A DNA stretch of 64,000 nt, taken from the NCBI GenBank assembly GCA_031430555.1, contig JANPBQ010000263.1:4528-68527 (forward strand), read 5' to 3'. Position numbers and translations under genes: made by a program. Below the pieces are notes generated by a model that saw only the letters and a list, made by a program, of their open reading frames with translations, was not told where the DNA came from and searched no databases. Below, piece by piece: positions 56,614-64,000 of this stretch. Position 1 is the stretch's first letter. Every line of letters begins with the position of its first letter. The stretch comes from UKL13-2 sp031430555 (GTDB lineage: Bacteria > Pseudomonadota > Gammaproteobacteria > Burkholderiales > Usitatibacteraceae).

Positions 56614-57045
56614 GTCCCCTGCCACGCGCGCTTTGGGCATCGAGCGACCGCCGTGGCGGACCGATTTTGGCTTTCATCGCAGTCAATCACACTCTGGCCG
56701 ATGGGTTTGTTGGGCCAAATCGCGAGATGTTTGCGTGCACTGCTGAAGGTCAACATGCCTGCTGGGAGAGGCCCGGAAACCCGCATGGATAATGGGGTTT
56801 CAGCCTGTGGATAACTTTGTGCATAGGTTGATTCAACGGACCACTTTAGGTCGGCAACAGGGCAAAGTGGAAATTTTTGCACCGCGCAAAAATAAAAAAA
56901 TTCTTTTAAAGACAATCGTTTACAGCGGATATTTGCCAAGCATCACGAATAACCACGGCTATTTCGCTAGAACACGGTTTCTGTGCATAAGCAAGCGCGC
57001 CACCGCCTCGTTTTCAAAAATATTTTCCTTGACAGCGCCCCTACG
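56614..57045. other. 432-bp priA-hemE gap with DnaA-box-like sites and AT-rich stretch (possible oriC-like or regulatory region)
   Basis: TGTGGATAA (56806-56814) and TGTGCATAA (56992-57000) match the DnaA-box consensus TTATNCACA in reverse. TGTGCATAG (56818-56826) is one mismatch off and 12 bases from the first, so the boxes are closely spaced. Between them, 56871-56935 is strikingly AT-rich (GCAAAAATAAAAAAATTC). The gap also must hold the priA promoter. No gene is seen. An origin role is inference; see findings. Confidence 0.45.
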
Positions 57046-58107
57046 CTAACCCCTAGCACTGGCGCGGTGAACAGCGTTAACGAGCGCTTCGACACGATCC
57101 GGGTCGGTGAATTGGGAAATGCCGTGTCCCAGATTAAACACATGTCCATTCGCATCGTGATCCGCACTGAATTCCGCCAACACCCGCACTGCTTCGCGCT
57201 CGATGGTCGCGTTGTCGCCGAACAATGTGTTGGGGTCAAGATTGCCCTGCAACGCAACCTTGGCGCCGACGCGGCGCTTTGCGTCCGCCAGATTGATGGT
57301 CCAATCGAGCCCCAGCGCATCGGCACCGATGTCGGTCATCGCTTCGAGCCAGAGTCCGCCGCCCTTGGTGAAAAATATCCGCGGCACAATGCGATCGTCG
57401 TGCGTACGCTTGAGACCAGCCATTACGCGCTTGGCATATGCGAGGGAGAATTCGCGGTAGGCATGATGAGCGAGCGTGCCGCCCCAGGTGTCAAACAGCA
57501 TCACCGCCTGCGCCCCGGCGTCGATCTGCGCATTCAGGTAGGCGATGACACTCTCGGTATTTTTGTCGAGGATGGCGTGCAGCAAATCGGGGCGTTGATA
57601 AAGCATGGTTTTCACCCGGCGAAAATCATCCGAGCCGCCGCCCTCGATCATGTAGCACGCGAGCGTGAACGGACTGCCGGAAAAACCGATCAACGGCACG
57701 CGGCCATTCAAGGCAGCCTTGATTTGCGCGACCGCATCGAACACGTACTTCAATTGGCCCATGTCGGCTACCGGCAATTTCTTCACGTCTTCTTCGCTGC
57801 GAACCGTGCGCTCGAATTTCGGTCCTTCACCTTCGACAAAATAGAGCCCCAATCCCATCGCATCGGGAATGGTGAGGATGTCGGAAAAGAGAATCGCCGC
57901 GTCGAGCTTGAAACGATCCAGCGGTTGCAGCGTGACCTCGGTGCAATAGTCGGGATTCTTGGCGAGCCCGAGAAAGCTGCCGGCGCGTTTGCGGGTGACG
58001 TTGTATTCCGGCAAGTATCGGCCGGCCTGACGCATGATCCAGATCGGTGTGTAAGGGGTCGGCTCGCGCATCAGCGCGCGGAGAAAAGTGTCGTTTTGAA
58101 GAATCAT
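57046..58107 (-). CDS. hemE: Uroporphyrinogen decarboxylase
   Basis: HemE decarboxylates uroporphyrinogen III to coproporphyrinogen III in heme synthesis. The 353-aa product has the N-terminal signature TPIWIMRQAGRYLPEY, LFSDILTIPDAMGLG, GFSGSPFTLACYMIEGGGS and LFDTWGGTLAHHAY. The C-terminus has HVFNLGHGISQFTDPDRVEA as usual. The final residues RASARG come from sequence CGCGCCAGTGCTAGGGGTTAG, which resembles one end of repeat family R, so the tail may have been altered. It follows gltD (189 bp gap) and precedes priA on the minus strand. Confidence 0.96.
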   Translation of the reverse strand: MILQNDTFLRALMREPTPYTPIWIMRQAGRYLPEYNVTRKRAGSFLGLAKNPDYCTEVTLQPLDRFKLDAAILFSDILTIPDAMGLGLYFVEGEGPKFERTVRSEEDVKKLPVADMGQLKYVFDAVAQIKAALNGRVPLIGFSGSPFTLACYMIEGGGSDDFRRVKTMLYQRPDLLHAILDKNTESVIAYLNAQIDAGAQAVMLFDTWGGTLAHHAYREFSLAYAKRVMAGLKRTHDDRIVPRIFFTKGGGLWLEAMTDIGADALGLDWTINLADAKRRVGAKVALQGNLDPNTLFGDNATIEREAVRVLAEFSADHDANGHVFNLGHGISQFTDPDRVEALVNAVHRASARG

Positions 58108-58296
58108 GTTTGCAATGGCCGCGCCTAATTCGCGCGAAATGAAAAGGCGCGACCGGTTGATCGCGCCGGTGGATTATCGCACTCGTGCCTATGCGAAGTT
58201 TCGACGTGAAGCTCTATATCTGGCGCGGCCCTTCAGGCCTTTTCGGCCCGCAAGGCGCGCCCGTATTGGAGTTTGCAATGTTTGCGCCGAAGATCG
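58108..58296. other. Gap between gltD and hemE
   Basis: About 190 bases without a gene. A GGCGCGA/TCGCGCC hairpin occurs at 58146-58167, and GCGGCCCTTCAGGCC-type inverted segments at 58217-58250. No clear promoter for hemE is seen. Confidence 0.4.
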
Positions 58297-59736
58297 CTAG
58301 CGTGGCAAATCCGATCGGCCCATCAAATACTCATCGACCGTGCGCGCGCATTGGCGTCCTTCGCGGATGGCCCACACGACCAGCGATTGCCCGCGCCGCA
58401 TGTCGCCGGCGGCAAACACTTTCGGGTTGGCGGTCTGATAGGCGGTGGCACCTTCGGTCGCGGCTTTTACGTTGCCGCGCGCATCTTTTTCCACGCCCAA
58501 AGATTCGAATTGCGCGAGCAGACCTTTTCGCTCGGGGCCTAAAAATCCCATCGCCAGCAGCACCAGATCGGCTTTCATTTCAAATTCGGAGCCAGCCACT
58601 TCCTGCATCTTTCCGTCTTTCCATTCGACACGAACGGCTTTCAGTTTTTCCACCTTGCCGTCCTTGCCGATGAATTCTTTGGTCGCCACCGACCAATCGC
58701 GCTCGCAGCCTTCTTCGTGCGACGAGGAAGTCCGCAATTTGATCGGCCAGTAAGGCCACACCATCGGCTTGTCTTCTTCATCGGGTGGCTGAGGCAGCAA
58801 TTCAAACTGCGTAACCGATTTGGCGCCGTGACGATTCGACGTGCCCACGCAATCGCTGCCGGTGTCGCCGCCGCCGATCACGATCACGTGTTTGCCGGTG
58901 GCGCGCAATTGGTTTATCACCGTATCGCCGGCGACCACTTTATTTTGCTGCGGCAAGAAATCCATCGCGAAATGTATGCCCGCGAGACCCCGCCCCGGCA
59001 CCGGCAAATCGCGCGGCAACTCCGCACCGCCCGACAAAACGATCGCATCGAAATCCTGCATCAACACCTCCGCCGGCGTATCGACGCCGATGTGTTGATT
59101 GACGCGGAACTGCACGCCTTCGGCCTGCATTTGTTCAACGCGCAAATCGATATGCGATTTCTCCATCTTGAAATCGGGAATGCCATAGCGCAGCAGACCA
59201 CCAATGCGGTCGGCTTTTTCGAACACGATGACGTCGTGGCCAACGCGCCCCAACTGCTGTGCGGCGGCAAGACCCGCCGGCCCGGAACCGACGATCGCGA
59301 CGCGCTTGCCGGTCTTCATTTTCGGCGGCTGCGGCGCGACCCAGCCCATCTCCCAGCCTTTGTCGATGATCGCGTGTTCGATCGATTTGATGCCGACGGC
59401 ATCGTTGTTGATGTTCAGCGTACAGGCGGCTTCGCAAGGTGCCGGACAGACACGCCCGGTGAACTCGGGAAAATTGTTGGTCGAATGCAGAGTCACGAGC
59501 GCTTCGCGCCAATTTTGCCGATACACAAGATCGTTGAAATCGGGAATGATGTTGTTGACCGGGCAACCAGTCTGACAAAACGGAATCCCGCAATCCATGC
59601 AGCGTGCACCCTGCGTTTTCGCCTCGTCATCGTTGAGATGCAGCGTGAACTCTTGGTAGTTCTTTAGGCGTTCAGCGGGCGCGATGGACGCCTCGCTCAA
59701 GCGTTGATATTCCAGAAATCCGGTTGGCTTGCCCAT
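58297..59736 (-). CDS. gltD: Glutamate synthase [NADPH] small subunit
   Basis: GltD supplies electrons from NADPH via FAD and two [4Fe-4S] clusters to GltB for glutamate formation. The 479-aa product has N-terminal cluster cysteines CMDCGIPFCQTGCPVNNIIPD and RVCPAPCEAACTLNIN, FAD motif RVAIVGSGPAGLAAAQQLG and NADPH motif HVIVIGGGDTGSDCVGTSNR, and near the C-terminus VFAAGDMRRGQSLVVWAIREG. The ORF is open 41 codons upstream, but MGKPTGFLEYQRL is the family start. It follows gltB with a 73-base gap and precedes hemE, the usual order in betaproteobacteria. Confidence 0.96.
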   Translation of the reverse strand: MGKPTGFLEYQRLSEASIAPAERLKNYQEFTLHLNDDEAKTQGARCMDCGIPFCQTGCPVNNIIPDFNDLVYRQNWREALVTLHSTNNFPEFTGRVCPAPCEAACTLNINNDAVGIKSIEHAIIDKGWEMGWVAPQPPKMKTGKRVAIVGSGPAGLAAAQQLGRVGHDVIVFEKADRIGGLLRYGIPDFKMEKSHIDLRVEQMQAEGVQFRVNQHIGVDTPAEVLMQDFDAIVLSGGAELPRDLPVPGRGLAGIHFAMDFLPQQNKVVAGDTVINQLRATGKHVIVIGGGDTGSDCVGTSNRHGAKSVTQFELLPQPPDEEDKPMVWPYWPIKLRTSSSHEEGCERDWSVATKEFIGKDGKVEKLKAVRVEWKDGKMQEVAGSEFEMKADLVLLAMGFLGPERKGLLAQFESLGVEKDARGNVKAATEGATAYQTANPKVFAAGDMRRGQSLVVWAIREGRQCARTVDEYLMGRSDLPR

Positions 59737-59809
59737 GCAAATTCTTTCGCGAAAATGTGCTGTGTGACGTCGAGTGAGTTCTTTTGCCGCGACTATTTTG
59801 GACGCGGGA

Positions 59810-62800
59810 TCAGGCGGCTTTCTGTTTGAGCAACGCGGCGTTTTTCTGCGCGAGTTCATTCAGCGCGCGCCGATATTCAGTCGGCATCACTTTGACAAAT
59901 GCGCGCGACCATTTCGGCCAATTGGCAAGGATGTCGATGGCGCGCTGACTGCCGGTGTACTTGGCGTGACTCTCGATCAGCGACTTCAGCAATACCGCAT
60001 CCGACAATCCCAGGTGCGACGCGGGCGTGACCGCATCCGTGACCGGCTCCAATTCGACCATCGCGAGATTGCAGCGATTGCGGAAGGCTCCATCTTCATC
60101 CAGCACATATGCGACGCCGCCAGACATGCCGGCGGCAAAATTTCGGCCCGTCGCACCGAGCACCGCGACGGTTCCGCCGGTCATGTATTCGCAACCATGA
60201 TCGCCCGTTCCTTCAACTACGGCCGACGCGCCGGAATTTCGCACGCAGAACCGCTCGCCCGCAACGCCGCGAAAGTACGCTTCGCCCGAAGTTGCGCCGT
60301 AGAGAACGGTATTGCCGACGATGATGTTTTGCAACGGGTCGCCACGAAATTGCGCAGGTGGTTTGACGATGACGCGGCCGCCGCTCAACCCTTTGCCGAC
60401 GTAATCGTTGGCCTGCCCGGTCAACTCAAGCGTGATGCCGTGCGCAAGAAATGCGCCGAAACTCTGCCCGGCGGTGCCGGCCAATTTGATCGCAATCGTA
60501 TCGTGCGGCAAACCCTCATTGCCGAAGCGCCGCGCGACTTCTCCGGATAGCATCGCGCCCACGGTGCGGTTCAAATTGCGGATGGTCGCCTCGAAGGATA
60601 CTTTTTCGCGCTTCTCGAGCGCTGGTTTGGCGCGGGAGATGAGCGTGTTGTCGAGTGCCTCGGACAAACCGTGATCCTGTGTCTCGCAATGATGGCGCGC
60701 CACATCTTTCGGCATGTCCGGCATGTGAAATATCCGCGAAAAATCGAGCCCTTTCGATTTCCAATGGGATATGCCTTTGCGGGTTTCGAGCAAGTCTGCG
60801 CGACCGATCAATTCATCGAATTTGCGGATGCCCATCGCCGCCATCAGTTCGCGGACTTCTTCGGCAACGAAGAAGAAGAAATTAACGACATGTTCCGGCT
60901 GGCCGGTGAATTTTTTGCGCAACACCGGATCCTGCGTGGCGACACCGACCGGACAGGTATTGAGGTGACACTTGCGCATCATGATGCAGCCTTCGACCAC
61001 CAGCGGCGCGGTCGCGAAACCAAATTCATCCGCACCAAGCAAAGCACCCACCAGCACATCGCGGCCAGTTTTGATTTGCCCATCGACTTGCACCGCGATG
61101 CGGCCCCGTAGGCGATTCAGCACCAGCGTTTGCTGCGTTTCTGCCAAGCCCAATTCCCATGGCGTGCCGGCATGCTTGATCGACGACACGGGTGATGCGC
61201 CAGTGCCGCCATCGTGACCGGCAATCGTAACGTGATCAGCTTTCGCTTTGGCGACACCCGCCGCCACCGTGCCGACGCCGACTTCCGAGACCAGCTTCAC
61301 CGAAATCGAGGCGCGGTTGTTGCAATTCTTCAGATCATGAATCAGCTGCGCCAAATCCTCGATCGAATAGATGTCGTGATGCGGCGGTGGCGAAATCAAT
61401 TCAACACCGGGTGTGGCGAAACGCAATTTGCCGATGTATTCAGAAACCTTGTGCCCTGGCAACTGCCCGCCCTCACCGGGCTTGGCACCCTGCGCCATCT
61501 TGATCTGGATTTGGTCGGCCGAATTCAGGTATTCCGCCGTCACGCCAAACCGCGCGGAGGCGACTTGCTTGATCTTCGAACGCAAAGAATCGCCGACTTG
61601 CAACTTGATGTCGGTTTCCACCGCATCGCCCAGCTTGCTCTTCAAGGTCTCGCCCGCCTTTTGCACAGCGATATATCGCTTGGGATCTTCGCCGCCCTCG
61701 CCGGTATTGGATTTGCCGCCGATGCGATTCATCGCCACCGCAAGCGTTGCGTGCGCTTCGGTTGAAATCGAACCCAACGACATGGCACCCGTTGCAAAGC
61801 GCTTGACGATTTCTTTCGCGGATTCGACTTCCTCGATCGGTACCGGCGCACCAGCAGTTTTGAACTCAAACAAGCCACGCAGCGTCATATGACGCGCGGT
61901 TTGATCGTTGATGAGCTTCGCGTATTCCTTGTAGGTCGAGTAGGAATTTGATTTGGTGGAATGCTGCAATTTGGCGATCACATCCGGCGTCCACATATGT
62001 TCTTCACCGCGAACACGGTATGCGTATTCGCCACCGGCATCGAGTTGGGTACGCAACACCGGGTCGTCGCTAAATGCCTTCTGATGCAATCGCATCGCTT
62101 CCTCGGCGATCTCAAAAATACCCACGCCTTCGACGTTCGATGCGGTACCGCTGAAATATTTGCCGACGAATTCGCTCGATAGCCCGACCGCTTCAAAAAT
62201 CTGCGCGCCGCAATAGCTCTGATAAGTCGAGATGCCCATCTTCGACATCACTTTCAGAAGCCCTTTGGAAATGGCTTTGATGTATTTTTGTTCGGCTTCC
62301 TTGGGATCCATGTCGGGAAGGTAGTCGCGCATGTTGCGCAAGGTTTCGAGCGCAAGATAGGGATGCACCGCTGCGGCACCGTATCCGCCTAAGAGCGCGA
62401 AATGATGGACTTCACGCGCGCTGCCGGTTTCAACGACCAGCCCGGTCGAGGTGCGCAAACCTTTGCGCACCAAGTGCTGATGCACGGCACCGACGGCCAA
62501 CAACGCGGGAATCGCAACGTGATCGACATCGACTTTCCGGTCGGTGACGATCAGCAGGTTGTAGCCCAATCGCAACGCGTCTTCCGCGTGCGCGCACAAG
62601 GACGCCACGGCCGCTTCAATGCCTTCGGTGCCCCACGAGGCGGGATAAGTGATGTCCAGCTCATGGCTGCGGAAATGATTGCCGGTGAACATGTCGATAT
62701 GACGGATTTTTTCCATATCATCGGCCGTCAATACCGGCTGCGCGACTTCCAGCCATTGGCCGGGATCGGTGTGATGAATGTCGAGCAGATTTGGCCGCGG

Positions 62801-64000
62801 ACCAATCGTTATTGCGGTTGACATCACCAACTCTTCGCGGATCGGATCGATCGGCGGGTTGGTCACTTGCGCAAATAGTTGTTTGAAGTAGTGATACAGG
62901 TTGCGGGGCTTATCCGACATGACGGCGAGCGGCGAATCGTTGCCCATCGAGCCGGTGGCTTCGATGCCCGCTTTGGCCATGTGCGACATAATGACTTTTA
63001 AATCTTCCTGCGAATAGCCGAACGCCTGCTGCAAATCGAGCAGCGGCACCAGCGATTTCTCGGCCGGTGCGGGTTCGGGCAATTCATCGAGGCGGATGCG
63101 CGCCTTCGCGACCCACTCGCGATACGGCTTTGCAGTGGCGAGTTCGCGCTTCAGTTGATCGTCATCGACGATGCAGCCTTTTTCGATATCGACGAGAAAC
63201 ATTTTGCCGGGCTGCAAACGCCATTTTTTGACGATCTTTGACTCCGGAAAATCCAGCACGCCAGCCTCAGAGGCGAGCACCACGATATCGTCGTCGGTGA
63301 GAATATAGCGCGCAGGCCGCAGACCATTGCGATCCAGCGTGGCACCGATCTGGCGGCCATCGGTGAACGCCATCGCGGCGGGGCCATCCCAGGCTTCCAT
63401 CAACGTCGCATGATATTCGTAGAACGCGCGGCGATCTTCATCCATCAACTTGTGACCGCTCCACGCTTCCGGAATCATCATCATCATCGCGTGTGCAAGC
63501 GAGTAGCCGCCCATCACCAGCATTTCCAGACAATTGTCGAAGCTCGCGGAATCCGATTGCCCGTCGTAAATCAACGGCCAAATTTTCTTTAGATCATCCT
63601 TCAATATCGGCGAGGCGATCGCCTGTTGGCGCGCGCGAATCCAATTCACATTGCCGCGCAAGGTATTGATCTCGCCGTTGTGCGCAATCATCCGGAACGG
63701 GTGCGCAAGATCCCACGTGGGAAACGTATTGGTCGAGAAACGCTGATGCACCAGCGCCAACGCGGTCATCATCGTCGGGTCCTGCAAATCGACAAAATAT
63801 TTGCCGACCTGATCCGCGAGCAGCATGCCTTTATAGACAATTGTGCGAGTGGAAAACGACGGCACGTAAAATTCTTTGCCATGGCGCAATTTCAACGCCT
63901 GAATGGCGTGGCCGGAACGCTTTCGGATGATGTAAAGCTTTCGCTCCAAATCATCCTGATTCATCTCGCTCGATCCGCGCGCAACGAACACTTGTCGAAT
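59810..64000 (-). CDS. gltB: Glutamate synthase large subunit, 5' end outside the window
   Basis: GltB takes the amide of glutamine and 2-oxoglutarate to make two glutamates. The frame is open to the right edge; at least 1393 residues are present of about 1550 expected, so roughly the first 150 residues (with the N-terminal Cys nucleophile) are missing. Visible are amidotransferase parts (HQRFSTNTFPTWDLAHPFRM, HNGEINTLRGNVNW), the central part, the FMN domain with the 3Fe-4S cysteines MRKCHLNTCPVGVATQDP and GHDGGTGASPVSSIKHAG, and the C-terminal GXGXG beta-helix (GGRVIVKPP, GATSGEAYFRGVAGERF). It lies just upstream of gltD. Confidence 0.96.
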   Translation of the reverse strand: MRQVFVARGSSEMNQDDLERKLYIIRKRSGHAIQALKLRHGKEFYVPSFSTRTIVYKGMLLADQVGKYFVDLQDPTMMTALALVHQRFSTNTFPTWDLAHPFRMIAHNGEINTLRGNVNWIRARQQAIASPILKDDLKKIWPLIYDGQSDSASFDNCLEMLVMGGYSLAHAMMMMIPEAWSGHKLMDEDRRAFYEYHATLMEAWDGPAAMAFTDGRQIGATLDRNGLRPARYILTDDDIVVLASEAGVLDFPESKIVKKWRLQPGKMFLVDIEKGCIVDDDQLKRELATAKPYREWVAKARIRLDELPEPAPAEKSLVPLLDLQQAFGYSQEDLKVIMSHMAKAGIEATGSMGNDSPLAVMSDKPRNLYHYFKQLFAQVTNPPIDPIREELVMSTAITIGPRPNLLDIHHTDPGQWLEVAQPVLTADDMEKIRHIDMFTGNHFRSHELDITYPASWGTEGIEAAVASLCAHAEDALRLGYNLLIVTDRKVDVDHVAIPALLAVGAVHQHLVRKGLRTSTGLVVETGSAREVHHFALLGGYGAAAVHPYLALETLRNMRDYLPDMDPKEAEQKYIKAISKGLLKVMSKMGISTYQSYCGAQIFEAVGLSSEFVGKYFSGTASNVEGVGIFEIAEEAMRLHQKAFSDDPVLRTQLDAGGEYAYRVRGEEHMWTPDVIAKLQHSTKSNSYSTYKEYAKLINDQTARHMTLRGLFEFKTAGAPVPIEEVESAKEIVKRFATGAMSLGSISTEAHATLAVAMNRIGGKSNTGEGGEDPKRYIAVQKAGETLKSKLGDAVETDIKLQVGDSLRSKIKQVASARFGVTAEYLNSADQIQIKMAQGAKPGEGGQLPGHKVSEYIGKLRFATPGVELISPPPHHDIYSIEDLAQLIHDLKNCNNRASISVKLVSEVGVGTVAAGVAKAKADHVTIAGHDGGTGASPVSSIKHAGTPWELGLAETQQTLVLNRLRGRIAVQVDGQIKTGRDVLVGALLGADEFGFATAPLVVEGCIMMRKCHLNTCPVGVATQDPVLRKKFTGQPEHVVNFFFFVAEEVRELMAAMGIRKFDELIGRADLLETRKGISHWKSKGLDFSRIFHMPDMPKDVARHHCETQDHGLSEALDNTLISRAKPALEKREKVSFEATIRNLNRTVGAMLSGEVARRFGNEGLPHDTIAIKLAGTAGQSFGAFLAHGITLELTGQANDYVGKGLSGGRVIVKPPAQFRGDPLQNIIVGNTVLYGATSGEAYFRGVAGERFCVRNSGASAVVEGTGDHGCEYMTGGTVAVLGATGRNFAAGMSGGVAYVLDEDGAFRNRCNLAMVELEPVTDAVTPASHLGLSDAVLLKSLIESHAKYTGSQRAIDILANWPKWSRAFVKVMPTEYRRALNELAQKNAALLKQKAA

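Overview
The window reads as a chromosomal segment of a betaproteobacterium. The support is gene content and order: divergent DUF3579/argD, argD-argF-argG, rpsT next to murJ-ribF-ileS-lspA-ispH, lptC-lptA-lptB-rpoN-hpf-ptsN-hprK-rapZ (HPr kinase with RapZ beside sigma-54 is typical of this class), dsbA-SPOR-argS, and priA-hemE-gltD-gltB. Most of it is densely packed core genome with moderately GC-rich coding sequence. I see no prophage, CRISPR array or rRNA operon. No species call is possible from the sequence alone.

Layout. 1-899: the 3' end of a CHAT-protease gene and a repeat-rich gap. 899-5100: yajQ and the arginine operon argD-argF-argG (minus strand), preceded by a good promoter and a short Arg-rich leader ORF overlapping a GC hairpin, a possible attenuator. 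5300-12173: DUF3579, rpsT, then the tight plus-strand run murJ-ribF-ileS-lspA. 12284-14345: an IS701-like insertion sequence with 13-bp ends and a TTAG duplication, followed by four different inverted-repeat elements in a row, all in the lspA-ispH gap. 14346-15287: ispH. 15367-22577: a type IV pilus minor-pilin operon (pilE-fimT-pilV-pilW-pilX-pilY1, minus strand), with a repeat insertion in PilY1. 22702-25873: a TonB-like protein, two tRNA-Thr genes and a DsbD/ScsB-type reductase.

25943-33054 carries the LPS-transport genes lptCAB, rpoN, the hibernation factor hpf and the nitrogen-PTS/HPr-kinase set ptsN-hprK-rapZ, then a LON-domain protein. 33079-37769: mutY, a class I glutamine amidotransferase-like hydrolase and the rubrerythrin/Fe-S protein/DUF3501 trio. 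37797-41515: tRNA-Gly with a decayed half copy, a LytS/LytTR-type two-component pair, and thiS-thiG. 41565-45908: an outer-membrane beta-barrel, rlmI, trmB, a Tat-exported FecR-like protein and a methyltransferase. 45917-50746: fatty-acid beta-oxidation genes (acyl-CoA dehydrogenase; fused hydratase/3-hydroxyacyl-CoA dehydrogenase) and a short-chain dehydrogenase. 50797-54198: dsbA, a SPOR protein with a collagen-like stretch, and argS. 54397-64000: priA, hemE, gltD and most of gltB. The priA-hemE gap holds DnaA-box-like sites and an AT-rich stretch.

The most unusual material is non-coding: the arginine leader, the dense set of hairpin repeats (several touching stop codons), a three-copy hairpin family, a 166-bp palindromic element and the oriC-like priA-hemE gap. 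The window's coding genes mostly belong to recognisable families.
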